A stretch of 64,000 bases of DNA from Termitidicoccus mucosus (GTDB lineage Bacteria > Verrucomicrobiota > Verrucomicrobiia > Opitutales > Opitutaceae), in the NCBI RefSeq assembly GCF_038725785.1, contig NZ_CP109796.1, positions 434,001 to 498,000 on the forward strand. The letters run 5' to 3'. Shown here piece after piece: positions 8,279 to 17,699 of this stretch. Position 1 is the first letter of the stretch; each line of letters opens with the position of its first letter. The translations under genes were made by a program, and so were the position numbers. Below the pieces are notes generated by a model. That model was not told the DNA's origin. It worked only from the letters and a program-made list of their open reading frames with translations, and made no database searches.

Positions 8279-9400
8279 ATGAGCTCCGATTTTGCATCCG
8301 TACCGTCCGCGAAGCCCCCGCACTACGATAGTCTGATTGCGGAGTTGAATCATCTGCTGGAGACAGCCCGCCGCACCTCGACACGCGCGATCAACGCCGT
8401 AATGACGGCGACGTACTGGAAAATCGGGCGCTGTATCGTCGAATATGAGCAGAAGGGCGCAAGACGCGCTGCCTACGGCGAGGAATTGCTGGAGCGTCTG
8501 GCACGCGATCTCACGGCTCGATTTGGGCGTGGCTTCTCCCTGCGGAATCTGCGCAATTTCCGGACGTTTTATTTGGAGTGGCCGATTCGGCAGACAGTGT
8601 CTGCCGAATCGGAAGAATCGGACGGCGCAATCCAGCAGACGCCGTCTGCCGATTTGCGCGTGGCAGTGCGATCATTTCCCCTGCCGTGGTCGCACTATGT
8701 GCGGTTGATGGCGGTCAAGGACGAGCATGCGCGGCAATTTTATGAGACCGAAGCGTTGCGCGGCGGGTGGTCGGAACGCCAGCTCGACCGGCAGATCAGC
8801 ACGCTTTTTTACGAGCGCACCGCGCTTTCGCAGAACAAGGCGGAGATGTTGATCAAAGAAGCGAAAACGCGCCCCGAGGAGCGTGTGAACGCAGATGATG
8901 AGGTGAAGGACCCGCTCGTGCTCGAATTTCTTGGCTTGAAGGACGAGTACTCCGAATCGGACTTGGAGGAGGCACTGCTCCTGCACCTGGAAAAATTTCT
9001 TTTGGAGTTGGGAGAAAACTTCGCGTTCATCGGTCGGCAGCGACGGCTGCGGATTGGTGAAGAGTGGTATCGTGTCGATCTGCTTTTCTTTCACCGGCGG
9101 TTGCGCTGCCTCATTGTGATCGACCTGAAAATTGGGAAACTCACCCATGCCGATGCCGGCCAGATGCACATGTACCTGAACTATGCGCGGGAACACTGGA
9201 TGCAGGAAGGCGAAAATCGCCCTGTCGGGTTGATCCTCTGCTCCGAATCCAATGACGTACTCGCCCAATATGCGCTGGAAGGATTGCCCAATCAGGTGCT
9301 GGCCCGCGAATACCGGCTGATCCTGCCGAAAGAAAAATTGCTCGCGAAAGAAATCGAGAGAACGCGAGAGCGGTTGGAGGCTAGGCGCAAATCAGGATAA
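8279..9400 (+). CDS. YhcG-family PD-(D/E)XK nuclease (DUF1016)
   Basis: A 373-residue protein of the YhcG/DUF1016 family. The N-terminal DUF1016 domain (about 20-110) has the family pattern YWKIGRCIVEYEQKG then YGEELLERLARDL and SLRNLRNFRTFY. The C-terminal nuclease domain (about 200-355) shows the PD-(D/E)XK core: EEWYRVDLLFFHRRLRCLIVIDLKIGK, with Asp, then D-x-K on the second strand. Members are scattered through accessory genome regions and are thought to act on DNA, for example in recombination or defence. A linker at about 100-130 holds two QT-SAE/SAD units encoded by small palindromes. The neighbouring 77-residue gene is 3 nt upstream. Confidence 0.88.
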   Translation: MSSDFASVPSAKPPHYDSLIAELNHLLETARRTSTRAINAVMTATYWKIGRCIVEYEQKGARRAAYGEELLERLARDLTARFGRGFSLRNLRNFRTFYLEWPIRQTVSAESEESDGAIQQTPSADLRVAVRSFPLPWSHYVRLMAVKDEHARQFYETEALRGGWSERQLDRQISTLFYERTALSQNKAEMLIKEAKTRPEERVNADDEVKDPLVLEFLGLKDEYSESDLEEALLLHLEKFLLELGENFAFIGRQRRLRIGEEWYRVDLLFFHRRLRCLIVIDLKIGKLTHADAGQMHMYLNYAREHWMQEGENRPVGLILCSESNDVLAQYALEGLPNQVLAREYRLILPKEKLLAKEIERTRERLEARRKSG

Positions 9401-9729
9401 ACGATTCTGGCCTTTGGGCTGTGGGCGACGCTCCGGTTGGAGGGCGCGACTGTTTGATTATTTTTTGGGGACGCTGCACTCAACGCACCAGCTTTTCGGG
9501 GAAGACTGATATTCCGCCCCGCCGTTTTCTCCATTGTGTCACGCCGGTCAAGGTAAGTCCGCGCGGGGGCGCGGCTCCACCTTTCCGGGCAGGTGCTTCC
9601 CCCTCGTCGCTAGCGCTCCTCGGCGCGCCTGCCCGTGACTCGGCGTGCCCGAAGAGGCCGGGCGCGGAGCACCGCTGATACCCCGGAATGGTTTCGGGGA
9701 AGCGCACTGCATCCGCCGCCTGTGCAACC
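9401..9729. other. Non-coding GC-rich spacer with short inverted repeats
   Basis: About 330 nt without a convincing gene between the YhcG-type nuclease and the RadC-like gene. The part from about 9550 to 9690 is strongly GC-rich and contains short inverted repeats such as cgggcagg against cctgcccg. Its style is similar to the GC-rich tail of the PilO-like gene near 6850-6990. It may be an intergenic repeat remnant; no terminator with a T-run is evident. Confidence 0.4.
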
Positions 9730-10182
9730 ATGAGGATCTATGAAGCCAGCATTACCTATAGCATCATTCAACTCGGTAACGTGGAAGCTATCAATACACC
9801 GGATCAAATTGTCGAATATATCAAAGATGCCTTTGAGAAGAATCCCTGTCAGGAAGGCCTTTGGGTCATCTGCCTTGACCGAAAAAACAAACCGATCAGC
9901 CGCACGATGATTACATTGGGAACGTTAACCTGCTCACTCGCGCACCCCCGCGAAATCTTCAAAATCGCAATCCTTGCTTCCGCTGCATCTATCGTGCTCT
10001 CGCATAACCATCCGAGCGGGGATCCGACACCAAGCGGGGCCGATATTCGGCTCACCCGCCAATTGCAAGAGGCGGCGAAAATCATGGAGATTGAGCTCCT
10101 AGACCATATTATCGTCGGCACTTCCGAAGACGACCCGCAGCATGTCGGATATTATTCTTTTCGACAGGCCGGGATGCTATGA
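9730..10182 (+). CDS. RadC-like JAB/MPN domain protein (short form)
   Basis: A 150-residue protein containing the RadC JAB domain. It shows the metal-binding signature HNHPSGDP followed by S and D (SGADIRLTRQL), and the ending LLDHIIVG...GYYSF typical of RadC. It lacks the N-terminal helix-hairpin-helix part of full-length RadC (about 220 residues). Such short forms are common on plasmids, prophages and integrative elements. ATG 9730 (MRIYEAS) is preferred because the residues from the upstream ATG at 9688 are unlike the family. The molecular function of RadC proteins is unsettled; a DNA-related hydrolase role is only presumed. Confidence 0.85.
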   Translation: MRIYEASITYSIIQLGNVEAINTPDQIVEYIKDAFEKNPCQEGLWVICLDRKNKPISRTMITLGTLTCSLAHPREIFKIAILASAASIVLSHNHPSGDPTPSGADIRLTRQLQEAAKIMEIELLDHIIVGTSEDDPQHVGYYSFRQAGML

Positions 10183-10645
10183 CCACATTGGCTCACATTG
10201 ACCCAACGTCGACAGACGCGTACGGGACTCCTAGAAGTGTCGGTGCATGAAGCCAAAATATGCCCGGCTATCTTGGGGAGGAGTCCTATTTAATATTGTT
10301 ATGTCGATAGTGCCTGCCATACTCTGACCGATTGATCTTCAGAATTCGAAAATGACAAACGTTGTGTCCAGTGTCTTTCAGGAGCCGGAATGCACGTATG
10401 CGAGCGTGGGCGACGAGCTCATCGCAGCGACACGTTCCCAATCGTGGTTACACACAATTTGAACTCCGAGCGCCTACGCTCGTGTCTTTTTTGGGCGGAC
10501 GCGATGCGGAGCCCTCAATATCGTTATAGCTCACTGATTATGACAGTAGAAATGTAGCGGATTCCGAGAAACGCATGCACGATGTGGTTCGGCACTGGCG
10601 CACAGCCGAAGACACCTGCAACAGACCAGAGCTAAACGATGCAGC
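10183..10645. other. Intergenic region without a gene
   Basis: About 460 nt between the convergent RadC-like gene and the DUF3299 gene. I see no supported ORF. Two inverted repeats are visible: ggactcct (10225-10232) with aggagtcc (10279-10286), and a longer imperfect pair around 10396-10412 and 10470-10487 based on cgagcgtrggcg. They could be remnants of a mobile element or transcript-end structures; neither has a clear T-run. Confidence 0.35.
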
Positions 10646-11482
10646 TTAGTTAACTGATACTTTCTCGCCATCGAGTTGGTAAATGCCCGTGAACATCCGA
10701 TCCTCGTAGAGTTCTCCGATATGTAGCGTGCCGTAGAAGTTCAAAGGCACATCCATCATAGGCGCCGTCCCTTTGCCTTTCATCTTCACGACGACCCACT
10801 CATTCGGTGCCGGCACCACGCCGTAGCAACAGAACATCGGGCTGCGAATCAGCAGGAATTCTTTGACCAAGCCTCCTCCCATCTGGATCGGCAACATGTA
10901 GCCGCTAAGGCACACAGGTTTACCGTCCAGAGACTGGATGTTCTCCGGAATGTCCTTCTTTGCCCCCGGTGTCGGGGCACTGTCTGGCGGCGGTAACGCA
11001 TAAGGGAATGAAGCGAGGTTCTGGAAACTGATCTGCCAATAGCCATCTTTGTCTTTCGCAATTTCTGGGAGCGATTCAGTCGCCGCAGCCGTTGTAACGA
11101 CCGGCGTGGCCACTACCTGCTGAACCGGAGCCATCATATCGGTTACCGTTTCGGTTGTTTGTGACTCTCGTGTCGCTTCCTGCGCCGACACGGCAGCAGC
11201 ACTGCCTGCGGGCTGCGATTTCGTTACCTGGTCTTCGGTCGCCAAGCGCTCCAGTCGCGCCAGCGATGATTCAGAAACGGCGAATGGATCGGCCACGGGT
11301 TCCGAATCTGAAAAGCGCTGTTGTGAAGGATCATAAGTCCCATCCGAGGTGAACCGACCGTCGCTACGGGAAGGATACCCGCCAAAACGCGAACCAAAGC
11401 CACCATAAATCATCGCAAAGAGGGGCGGCGAGAGAATGATGACCATAAGCGCGACTCTTGTATTAAGTAAAGATGATTTCAT
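10646..11482 (-). CDS. DUF3299 periplasmic protein of metal ABC locus
   Basis: A 278-residue protein with an N-terminal membrane anchor or signal (residues 8-25), a low-complexity linker (about 30-140, rich in Ser, Ala, Thr and Val) and a C-terminal DUF3299 domain (about 150-278). The domain contains the family features LDGKPVCLSGYMLPI, MFCCYGVVPAPNEWV and a TLHIGELYEDRMFTGIYQLDG ending. In Proteobacteria DUF3299 proteins sit beside an FtsX-like permease and ATPase of zinc-regulated ABC systems (ZrgA-E type, known in Vibrio). The same neighbours occur here, so a role in zinc acquisition is inferred. The CC pair may bind metal. It starts only 2 nt after the lipoprotein stop. Confidence 0.8.
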   Translation of the reverse strand: MKSSLLNTRVALMVIILSPPLFAMIYGGFGSRFGGYPSRSDGRFTSDGTYDPSQQRFSDSEPVADPFAVSESSLARLERLATEDQVTKSQPAGSAAAVSAQEATRESQTTETVTDMMAPVQQVVATPVVTTAAATESLPEIAKDKDGYWQISFQNLASFPYALPPPDSAPTPGAKKDIPENIQSLDGKPVCLSGYMLPIQMGGGLVKEFLLIRSPMFCCYGVVPAPNEWVVVKMKGKGTAPMMDVPLNFYGTLHIGELYEDRMFTGIYQLDGEKVSVN

Positions 11483-11484
11483 AG

Positions 11485-11982
11485 CTAATCCTTATCGTTC
11501 CCTTTTGGAAAATTGAATTGAACACCGCTAAACGTGGTGCCTCGTATAACGATACTCTTGAGCGTTGCATCGAACTCCTTGGTGGTTTTCAGCCACTCCA
11601 TTTGCGTCTCGAAGAGCGAAGTGTCACCAACAGTTTCACCCGTTGCAGGGTTGGCGACCGGCTCGAACGTCAGAGTCTCTGGTTTACCATTGATTGTCGC
11701 GACTATCTCGAACGATGGGACTGAGGAACGGATGAAGTTTTCCAGTTCTCCGTCGAAGACATAGGCTTGGAGTTTCCCGGCGACTTGGTCGAGAACCAGC
11801 TCGATATGATAGACTTCATCTCCCAAGACCACGGGCGTTCCCCCATGGGGCGGGGTATGCTCGTGCTTGTGAGGAATTGCCGCGGCGCCTTCCGTGTTCT
11901 GTTTTGAGCAGCCAAAGGACAGAATTAGCGGAATCAGCAACAGCGCAATGATGATGGATGATAGACGATTTTTCATTTTCAT
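11485..11982 (-). CDS. Lipoprotein with His-rich segment, metal-locus type
   Basis: A 165-residue lipoprotein. The signal has a hydrophobic core and a lipobox LSFGC, so Cys would be lipidated. Immediately after it is a His-rich motif (HKHEHTPPHGG), then a beta-rich domain with EVYHIELVLDQVAGKLQAYVFDGE and FEPVANPATGE. Proteins with HGG then Y-H-x-E-L-V are common next to metal transport genes in Verrucomicrobia; metal binding in the periplasm is inferred. I took the MKMKN start (11982); the second Met (11976) is equally possible. The longer upstream reading runs into the S9 peptidase gene and is rejected. Confidence 0.75.
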   Translation of the reverse strand: MKMKNRLSSIIIALLLIPLILSFGCSKQNTEGAAAIPHKHEHTPPHGGTPVVLGDEVYHIELVLDQVAGKLQAYVFDGELENFIRSSVPSFEIVATINGKPETLTFEPVANPATGETVGDTSLFETQMEWLKTTKEFDATLKSIVIRGTTFSGVQFNFPKGNDKD

Positions 11983-11998
11983 ATAGGCGGACAGTTCA

Positions 11999-13942
11999 TC
12001 ACTCGGGTTTAGCCGGTTGCGTGGATTGTTCGCTGCGGCCACCGAGGTGTTTGGCGAAGAACGCTTCCATCGCCGTGTAAACTTCAATACGGTTTTCTTC
12101 GTTCGAAAATCCATGGCCTTCGTTAGCCTTGACGATGTAGGGCACGTCGATCCCCCGTTCCTTCAATGCTGCGACGATCTGCTCCGCCTCTGCTTTCTTT
12201 ACGCGCGGGTCGTTCGCACCTTGGATCACCAGGAGAGGAGCACGGATTTTATCCGCGCTGAAGAGCGGCGAGGCCGCGCGCACCAAGTCCTTGTCCGTCT
12301 CCGGATCGCCGACTTGCTCATACATCATTGCTCGGAACGGATCCCAATAGGGCGGGAGGCTCGCTAGCAGCGTAAACAGATTTGATGGTCCCACATAATC
12401 GACCCCAGCCGCATAGACCTCTGGCGTAAAGGCGAGGCCAGCTAAAGTCGCATAGCCGCCATAAGAACCGCCATAGATGCCGATTTTCTTCGGATCGGCG
12501 ATGCCTTGGGCGATCAGCCAATTCACGCCATCAGTCAGATCATCCTGCATTTCCCGTCCCCATTTTTTGAACCCCGCCTCCCAGAACTTCCGACCAAATC
12601 CCGTGGACGACCGAAAATTGATTTGAAGAACCGCATAGCCGCGGTTGGCCAGAAATTGCACCTCGGGGTCGAAGCCCCAAGAATCGCGCGCCCACGGTCC
12701 TCCATGGGGATTGATAATGGCGGGCAATTTCTTCTGAACCACGCCACGCGGCACGGTGAGGTAGCCTGTCAATTGAAGTCCGTCACGGGCTTTGAAATGG
12801 ACCGACTGCATGTCCGCCATGTCGGCTTCATTCAACCACGGCGAAACATCCACGAGCTTCCGAAAGTCCCCTGAAACCAGATCGTAGAAATAATAAGCTC
12901 CGCGGGATTTGTCGCTCGAAGTCCGCACGAGCACTTTAGTTTCATCCCGGCTCATACTGGCGATGGACACATCGTATCCCGGCAGACGGCGTTTGAGGTC
13001 CGTCTGAAGTTTCGCCCGTGGATCGTCCGGGTTGAAAAAATGATATTCCAGCCGGGTAACCTCGTAAGCCACGCCCGTGACCGTCTTGCGTTTCCGCGAA
13101 GCCAGTAGGTTTGAAACGTCCACCTGCGGATGTTCAAAAATCACCTCCACTTCCTTAGCTGTGGCGGGATCGATGCGCACAATGGCTTGTTTGTCACGGC
13201 CGAGGTTGGACGAAGCATAAAGCTGCTGGTCGTCGTAAGTGAAAAACAGCGGGGCCAGTGTTTCGCGAAAACTCGTTGTCAGCACCGTCTTGAACGGTTC
13301 GGACTCCGTCGCTCGGTAGAGCAGGCTGGTCGTCGCGCCGTCGCTCGTAGTGGCGACTCGAATGCGGCCCTTATGATCCGTGACCCACCCCGTGACATTG
13401 CCCGGGTTTTCTGCGAGGAGCTTCATTTCCCCGGATTTGGTATCGATGCGGAACGCGTCAAAAATCTCCGGTTTCCGCTGATTTGTCTCAATGATGATCT
13501 CGCCGTGATTGTCTTCGAGATCACTCAAGTCATCCACGATCTGAACCCGCGCGTCCGGGAATGGCGTCAGCTCCCGGTCGTTAGTGCCATCGGGATCGAC
13601 CGCGAAGAGATGAAAGTTCTCATCGCCTCCCTTGTCGCGCAGGTAGGCGATGCGCGATGGGGAAGCCCAGAAGTAACTGCGAATGTCCCGCTCGGTCGCC
13701 CCGGTTACACGCGTGGCTTGGTCCGATCCCACCTGCTGCACGTAGATGTTCAGGCGGCTCTCCCACGGCTGAAGCCACGAAACGTAACGGCCATCGGGGG
13801 AAAGCTGGAAATTCGTTTTCTCGGGATTGCGGAAAAAATCCCACAAGGGCACGAGACGCGGTGGCGTCGATAATGCCTCACCCCCGGGGCAGATAGCGCC
13901 GAGGCTAAGCAGCAAGAGGGCAAGGAGCGGAAGTCTTTTCAT
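11999..13942 (-). CDS. Secreted S9 family prolyl-oligopeptidase-type peptidase
   Basis: A 647-residue exported serine peptidase of the S9 (acylaminoacyl/dipeptidyl peptidase) type. It has a signal peptide (1-23), a beta-propeller N-terminal part (about 40-385) and an alpha/beta hydrolase domain (about 390-635). The catalytic triad is visible: Ser493 in GGSYGG, Asp578 in GANDPRV and His610 in NEGHGF. It would cleave peptides in the periplasm or outside. It sits in a tight - strand run (9 nt after the permease gene), which is unusual company for a peptidase. A role in recovering metal from peptides is a guess. Length is normal for the family. Confidence 0.93.
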   Translation of the reverse strand: MKRLPLLALLLLSLGAICPGGEALSTPPRLVPLWDFFRNPEKTNFQLSPDGRYVSWLQPWESRLNIYVQQVGSDQATRVTGATERDIRSYFWASPSRIAYLRDKGGDENFHLFAVDPDGTNDRELTPFPDARVQIVDDLSDLEDNHGEIIIETNQRKPEIFDAFRIDTKSGEMKLLAENPGNVTGWVTDHKGRIRVATTSDGATTSLLYRATESEPFKTVLTTSFRETLAPLFFTYDDQQLYASSNLGRDKQAIVRIDPATAKEVEVIFEHPQVDVSNLLASRKRKTVTGVAYEVTRLEYHFFNPDDPRAKLQTDLKRRLPGYDVSIASMSRDETKVLVRTSSDKSRGAYYFYDLVSGDFRKLVDVSPWLNEADMADMQSVHFKARDGLQLTGYLTVPRGVVQKKLPAIINPHGGPWARDSWGFDPEVQFLANRGYAVLQINFRSSTGFGRKFWEAGFKKWGREMQDDLTDGVNWLIAQGIADPKKIGIYGGSYGGYATLAGLAFTPEVYAAGVDYVGPSNLFTLLASLPPYWDPFRAMMYEQVGDPETDKDLVRAASPLFSADKIRAPLLVIQGANDPRVKKAEAEQIVAALKERGIDVPYIVKANEGHGFSNEENRIEVYTAMEAFFAKHLGGRSEQSTQPAKPE

Positions 13943-13951
13943 CGTAGGGCA

Positions 13952-15154
13952 TCAGGAAAGTGGTGAAAGGTTTTCGGCGACATCGGTGCGGTAGGCTTTC
14001 CATGCTGGAACGAGTCCGCAGAGCGCGCAGAGGGCGACCATGCCAAGCGGCGCCCACAGCATAACGGGATTGTAGGTGAAAATTTCGAGAAGCACCCCGG
14101 TCTGCGCCCGGATGATCGCCGCCACGCCTCCGACGACGACTCCGTAAACGGCAAACGCCGCAACCATGCCAAGCGCACCTATCACCGCAGCTTCCGCGAC
14201 GATGATGCCAAACAAGCTGAGCCGGCGTGCTCCCAGCGCCCGGAGAATCGCAATGTCACGCCGACGAGCTGACATCGAATTGTAGATCGCCACGAGCACG
14301 CCTGCGGCGGAAACGACCGCGACGAGGTAGGCGACCAGCGACAAAACTTGGTCAAACCAGCCAATCTTGTTGAACAGGTCCGCCATGATCGAGCCGACGG
14401 GATAGGCGAAGGTCAGCCGGTTGCCTTGCTTGTTATACATCATGTCGAGCATGAAACCCGACGCGGGCGACTTGAGCTGAATGAGGACTGCACTCACGTC
14501 CGTCGCTGCCTTGGGATCATGGCCGCTCATCGTCTGCAGGCCGTGCAGCGGAATCCAAATCACCTTGTCTGCTGGCGTATTCGACGGAGCGAGGATTCCG
14601 GTCACATGGTAAGTGTCCGCATGTTGGTTCTTTTCGTCGTAGATCAACCCGTGAAAAGGGTGAAAAACGTCACCCACTTTGAGTCCGAGCCGCTCGGCGA
14701 CAAAGCTGCCCATCACCGCCTCCTTCGCCGAAGGATCAAATGCCTTCCCTTCGCGCACGGTGAATTTCTTTCCCTGCATGTATTCCACTTTGTCGAACAA
14801 TTCGGGCACCGTGCCAACGATGCGGTAGCCGCGCAGATTATCTCCGACTGCAATGGGAATCGCGAGTTTTACCGCCGGATGCAGTTTAATCGCCTCGTAG
14901 TCAGCCGCCGCCACGTTACCGGGTGACGCTTCGAGATGGAAAATGGCGTTAAGCACGAGTTGGAGTTTCGAGCCGCGAGCTCCGAGCACGGCGTCAAAAC
15001 CGGCGTTCATCTGCGTGAACGTCGCTTGCGATTGCGTCTTCACCACCCAGACCGACATCAGCAGGCCGCCTGCAAGCGCAATCGCCAACGCGGTGATTAT
15101 GGTGGATAGTGCGTGCTGCCGGAGATTCCGAAATACAATCAGGGGGAACGTCAT
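13952..15154 (-). CDS. FtsX/MacB-like ABC transporter permease
   Basis: A 400-residue inner-membrane permease with the FtsX topology: one N-terminal helix (about 15-38), a large periplasmic domain (about 40-270) and three C-terminal helices (about 280-390). The MSARRRDIAILRALGARR motif, typical of FtsX-like permeases, lies between helices. The start overlaps the ATPase stop by ATGA (15151-15154), so the pair is translationally coupled. In a DUF3299/His-rich protein context this resembles the ZrgBC part of zinc-responsive systems. LolE/MacB-type lipoprotein or drug export is the alternative. Confidence 0.9.
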   Translation of the reverse strand: MTFPLIVFRNLRQHALSTIITALAIALAGGLLMSVWVVKTQSQATFTQMNAGFDAVLGARGSKLQLVLNAIFHLEASPGNVAAADYEAIKLHPAVKLAIPIAVGDNLRGYRIVGTVPELFDKVEYMQGKKFTVREGKAFDPSAKEAVMGSFVAERLGLKVGDVFHPFHGLIYDEKNQHADTYHVTGILAPSNTPADKVIWIPLHGLQTMSGHDPKAATDVSAVLIQLKSPASGFMLDMMYNKQGNRLTFAYPVGSIMADLFNKIGWFDQVLSLVAYLVAVVSAAGVLVAIYNSMSARRRDIAILRALGARRLSLFGIIVAEAAVIGALGMVAAFAVYGVVVGGVAAIIRAQTGVLLEIFTYNPVMLWAPLGMVALCALCGLVPAWKAYRTDVAENLSPLS

Positions 15155-15831
15155 GACTTGGTCTCCTTCAACGCGCGGTTAAGTTCCATGAAGTCGCGCA
15201 CGTTATCGAACGCTCCGAGCACCTCGAGGTCGTGGCTTACGAGCAACAAGGCGGCACCGTTTTCGCGACAGGTCTCACGGATCAAGCTGAGCGCCTCGCG
15301 CGCGTTCTTGTGATCCAGGTTGCCGGTCGGTTCGTCTGCCAAAACCAGCTTGGGCCGGTTGGCCAGCGCACGGGCGGCCGCGACTCGTTGCTGCTGGCCG
15401 GTGGAGAGCTGGCGCGGAGAGTGCTGTAACCGATGACCCAGACCGACCCGTTCCAGCATCGCGGTGGCCCGACTTAGGTCCGCGCCTGATCCAAAGGCCA
15501 TGCCGAGCAGCACGTTCTCTAGGCACGAATAGCCCTGAAGCAAATTGAAGACCTGAAAAATATAGCCGATATTCTCAGCACGGAGCCGGTCCCGTGCTGG
15601 CTCGCTCAAGGCCGCCATGTCGCGCTCGCCGATCCGAATCGAACCGGAGTCCGGGGTCAGGATGCCGGCGATGAGATTGAGAAACGTGGTTTTGCCCGAA
15701 CCGCTCTCGCCGCGTAGGGCGATCTGTTCGCCCACCTCGAGAGAGAATTTAGGAACGTCCACGATGAGTTTTCGCTCCCCGTCCGGGGACACGAAGGACC
15801 GTTGCAAAGCAGAGATGGCAAGAATGGACAT
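15151..15831 (-). CDS. LolD-like ABC transporter ATP-binding protein
   Basis: A 226-residue ATPase partner of the FtsX-like permease. Walker [10 protein letters not shown] lies at 41-49, the Q-loop follows in [10 protein letters not shown], the ABC signature is [10 protein letters not shown], Walker B is [13 protein letters not shown], and the H-loop is LLVSHD. Length and motifs fit the LolD/MacB class. It leads the permease with a 4-nt overlap. About 115 nt separate it from the upstream His-rich small protein gene. Confidence 0.93.
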   Translation of the reverse strand: MSILAISALQRSFVSPDGERKLIVDVPKFSLEVGEQIALRGESGSGKTTFLNLIAGILTPDSGSIRIGERDMAALSEPARDRLRAENIGYIFQVFNLLQGYSCLENVLLGMAFGSGADLSRATAMLERVGLGHRLQHSPRQLSTGQQQRVAAARALANRPKLVLADEPTGNLDHKNAREALSLIRETCRENGAALLLVSHDLEVLGAFDNVRDFMELNRALKETKS

Positions 15832-15945
15832 GAGAGCTAATCGTCGGACGCAGTCATGCTGCGTTGCCGATCACCTACAGGTTTTCCCTTCTCAACTTGA
15901 GAGGGGTTCAAGCCCGGCTAGATCAGCCGGACGCAACCAGACGAA

Positions 15946-16320
15946 TTAGCTCAAAACCGGAGGCCCACGCGTGGGCTGCAACCGATAATCAAACTGCGAA
16001 ACCGCCAAAATGGCGGAGGACAACAGAGTCGGGCCTTCGCAAACCGTCAGCGGCTCGACCGTGAGCACAAGCGCCAACGCCAAGACTTCGCCGCCGGCGT
16101 AGGTCGTAATCGCGCAATGATCGTCATCACCATGTCCCGTCGCCGCCGTATGGCAAACGTGGTCATGCACTTCGGGCGAGACGCTGCCAATCACCAATGT
16201 CGCAAGTAACAGCACCGACAGCACCGCGACGATCCTTCCGAGAAGGCTCGCGGTTCCGAGACGGGCCGTGAAGCGCGCTTGCACAAGCGTAATATCTTTC
16301 CATGGGCCATGCATTGTCAA
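15946..16320 (-). CDS. Small His-rich membrane protein (paralogue of 22828-23232)
   Basis: A 124-residue protein with one transmembrane segment or uncleaved signal (about 28-46, LLGRIVAVLSVLLLATLVIG). A His/Asp-rich periplasmic stretch follows, SPEVHDHVCH and GHGDDDHCAIT, then a second hydrophobic part and the ending RGPPVLS. The order His-rich block, C-x-I-T, Y/F-A-x-G, then G-P-P near the end is shared with the gene at 22828-23232. Both resemble small DUF2946-like proteins found near metal transporters. A periplasmic metal-binding role is inferred from His/Cys content and neighbours. Confidence 0.65.
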   Translation of the reverse strand: MTMHGPWKDITLVQARFTARLGTASLLGRIVAVLSVLLLATLVIGSVSPEVHDHVCHTAATGHGDDDHCAITTYAGGEVLALALVLTVEPLTVCEGPTLLSSAILAVSQFDYRLQPTRGPPVLS

Positions 16321-16338
16321 GAGTTGAGTGCGTCAAGT

Positions 16339-17685
16339 TCAATTTACCAGGCAGCTCTGGAATCCTTCGACCAGTTCATTCCGGTCGAGATTCCGGCCAA
16401 TAAAGACGAACGTATTCACGCGCGGTTCGTCGCCCCACGGCCGGTCAAGACGACCGTCGAAAAGCATATGCACGCCTTGGAAGACAAGGCGCTGGTCGCT
16501 GCCGCGCACGGCCAACACGCCCTTGCTGCGAAAAATATCGTTGCCCTTTTTTTGCAGCAATTCGCCCAGCCAGTTGTTCAACCGTTTTCCGTCTAGGTTA
16601 CCGGGCAGACTGACTCCGACAGACGTTACCTCCTCGTCGTGCTCGTGGTCGGGTTTGAAGGCGTGCTCCCATTTCGGCGCTACGCCGTCACGCCCGGCGT
16701 GCACGGCCGCATTGAATTCGTCCGGGTGGTGTTGGGTGAACAGCGCGTAGAGCCCCGGGCGTTTCACGTGCATCGGAAAAACGGCGGGAAAGGAAGGAAA
16801 ACTCAATTGCTGATGTGTCTCACCCGGCAGGATGGCGTCGCCGGGACGCAAGACCGTTTCCCCATCCGAGAATACACGCACCGCCGCCTCACGGGCGGTC
16901 GCGATGCCCGTCTCGCCCAGACAGGCAACCGGCAGCAGCGCCACGCTCATCTCGGGATCGGGGCCTTCATTGATCGTCAATTCGGCCCGGCCGGTCAGCA
17001 ATTCATAGACGCCACCCCATTCAAACGGATACTCGGGCTCCAAGAACTGCGGATTGATCTCCGTGGCCCGCGAAAGATTGAATCCTCCTACACCCAGCAC
17101 ACGATCAAGGGCGATCTCGCCATTGCGAGTCCGATGGATTCTCGCGGCGACATTCATCTTCCGCAGGCGAACCTCCAATTCGTCGAGTTTATCCGCCGCC
17201 ACCAGATCGATTTTGTTCAAGAGAATCACATCCGCGAACGCAACCTGCTCCCGCGCCTCGTCGGAATCGTCGAGGTGCAATGCGACATGCTTGGCGTCCA
17301 CGACCGTGACGATGGCGTCGAGACGAAATGCGTCGCGAATCTCCGCATCGGTGAAAAACGTCTGCGCCACCGGACCGGGATCGGCAAGGCCCGTCGTTTC
17401 GATGAGCACCGCATCAAGCGGCTCTTTGCGCTTCACCAGCCGCATCAGGATGCGGATGAGGTCGCCGCGCACGGAGCAGCAGATGCACCCGTTGTTCATC
17501 TCGAACAGCTCCTCATCGCTTTGGATGACGAGCTGGTTATCGACACCGACCTCGCCAAATTCATTTTCGATGACGGCAATTTTCTTACCGTGCTGTCCGG
17601 TGAGGATGTGGTTGAGCAACGTGGTCTTGCCCGCACCGAGGAAGCCGGTAAGGACCGTTACGGGGATGGGATTCTTTGGGTTCAT
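16339..17685 (-). CDS. COG0523 (CobW/ZigA-like) metallochaperone GTPase
   Basis: A 448-residue G3E-family GTPase. Walker A is GFLGAGKTT at 14-22, the metal-site motif C67-I-C69-C70 is present, [15 protein letters not shown] is the G3E switch region, and the guanine-specificity motif is LLNKIDL. The C-terminal CobW_C domain carries the WEHAF...DHEHDEEV His/Asp segment and the ending [19 protein letters not shown]. The family loads or allocates metals, notably zinc during starvation. I start at MNPKN (17685), as the family begins there; the longer upstream reading overlaps the amidase gene. Its position among metal transport genes and next to a PGRP-type amidase matches known Zur-regulated COG0523 clusters. 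Confidence 0.92.
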   Translation of the reverse strand: MNPKNPIPVTVLTGFLGAGKTTLLNHILTGQHGKKIAVIENEFGEVGVDNQLVIQSDEELFEMNNGCICCSVRGDLIRILMRLVKRKEPLDAVLIETTGLADPGPVAQTFFTDAEIRDAFRLDAIVTVVDAKHVALHLDDSDEAREQVAFADVILLNKIDLVAADKLDELEVRLRKMNVAARIHRTRNGEIALDRVLGVGGFNLSRATEINPQFLEPEYPFEWGGVYELLTGRAELTINEGPDPEMSVALLPVACLGETGIATAREAAVRVFSDGETVLRPGDAILPGETHQQLSFPSFPAVFPMHVKRPGLYALFTQHHPDEFNAAVHAGRDGVAPKWEHAFKPDHEHDEEVTSVGVSLPGNLDGKRLNNWLGELLQKKGNDIFRSKGVLAVRGSDQRLVFQGVHMLFDGRLDRPWGDEPRVNTFVFIGRNLDRNELVEGFQSCLVN

Positions 17686-17699
17686 AAAAGGAAACGCGT

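Noticed and set aside
8580-8660. Possible CRISPR-like or tandem repeat
   Set aside because: Only two small palindromes within a coding linker; no regular spacing or spacers.
10183-10645. Possible tRNA or att site in the spacer
   Set aside because: No cloverleaf, no integrase and no matching duplicate was seen.
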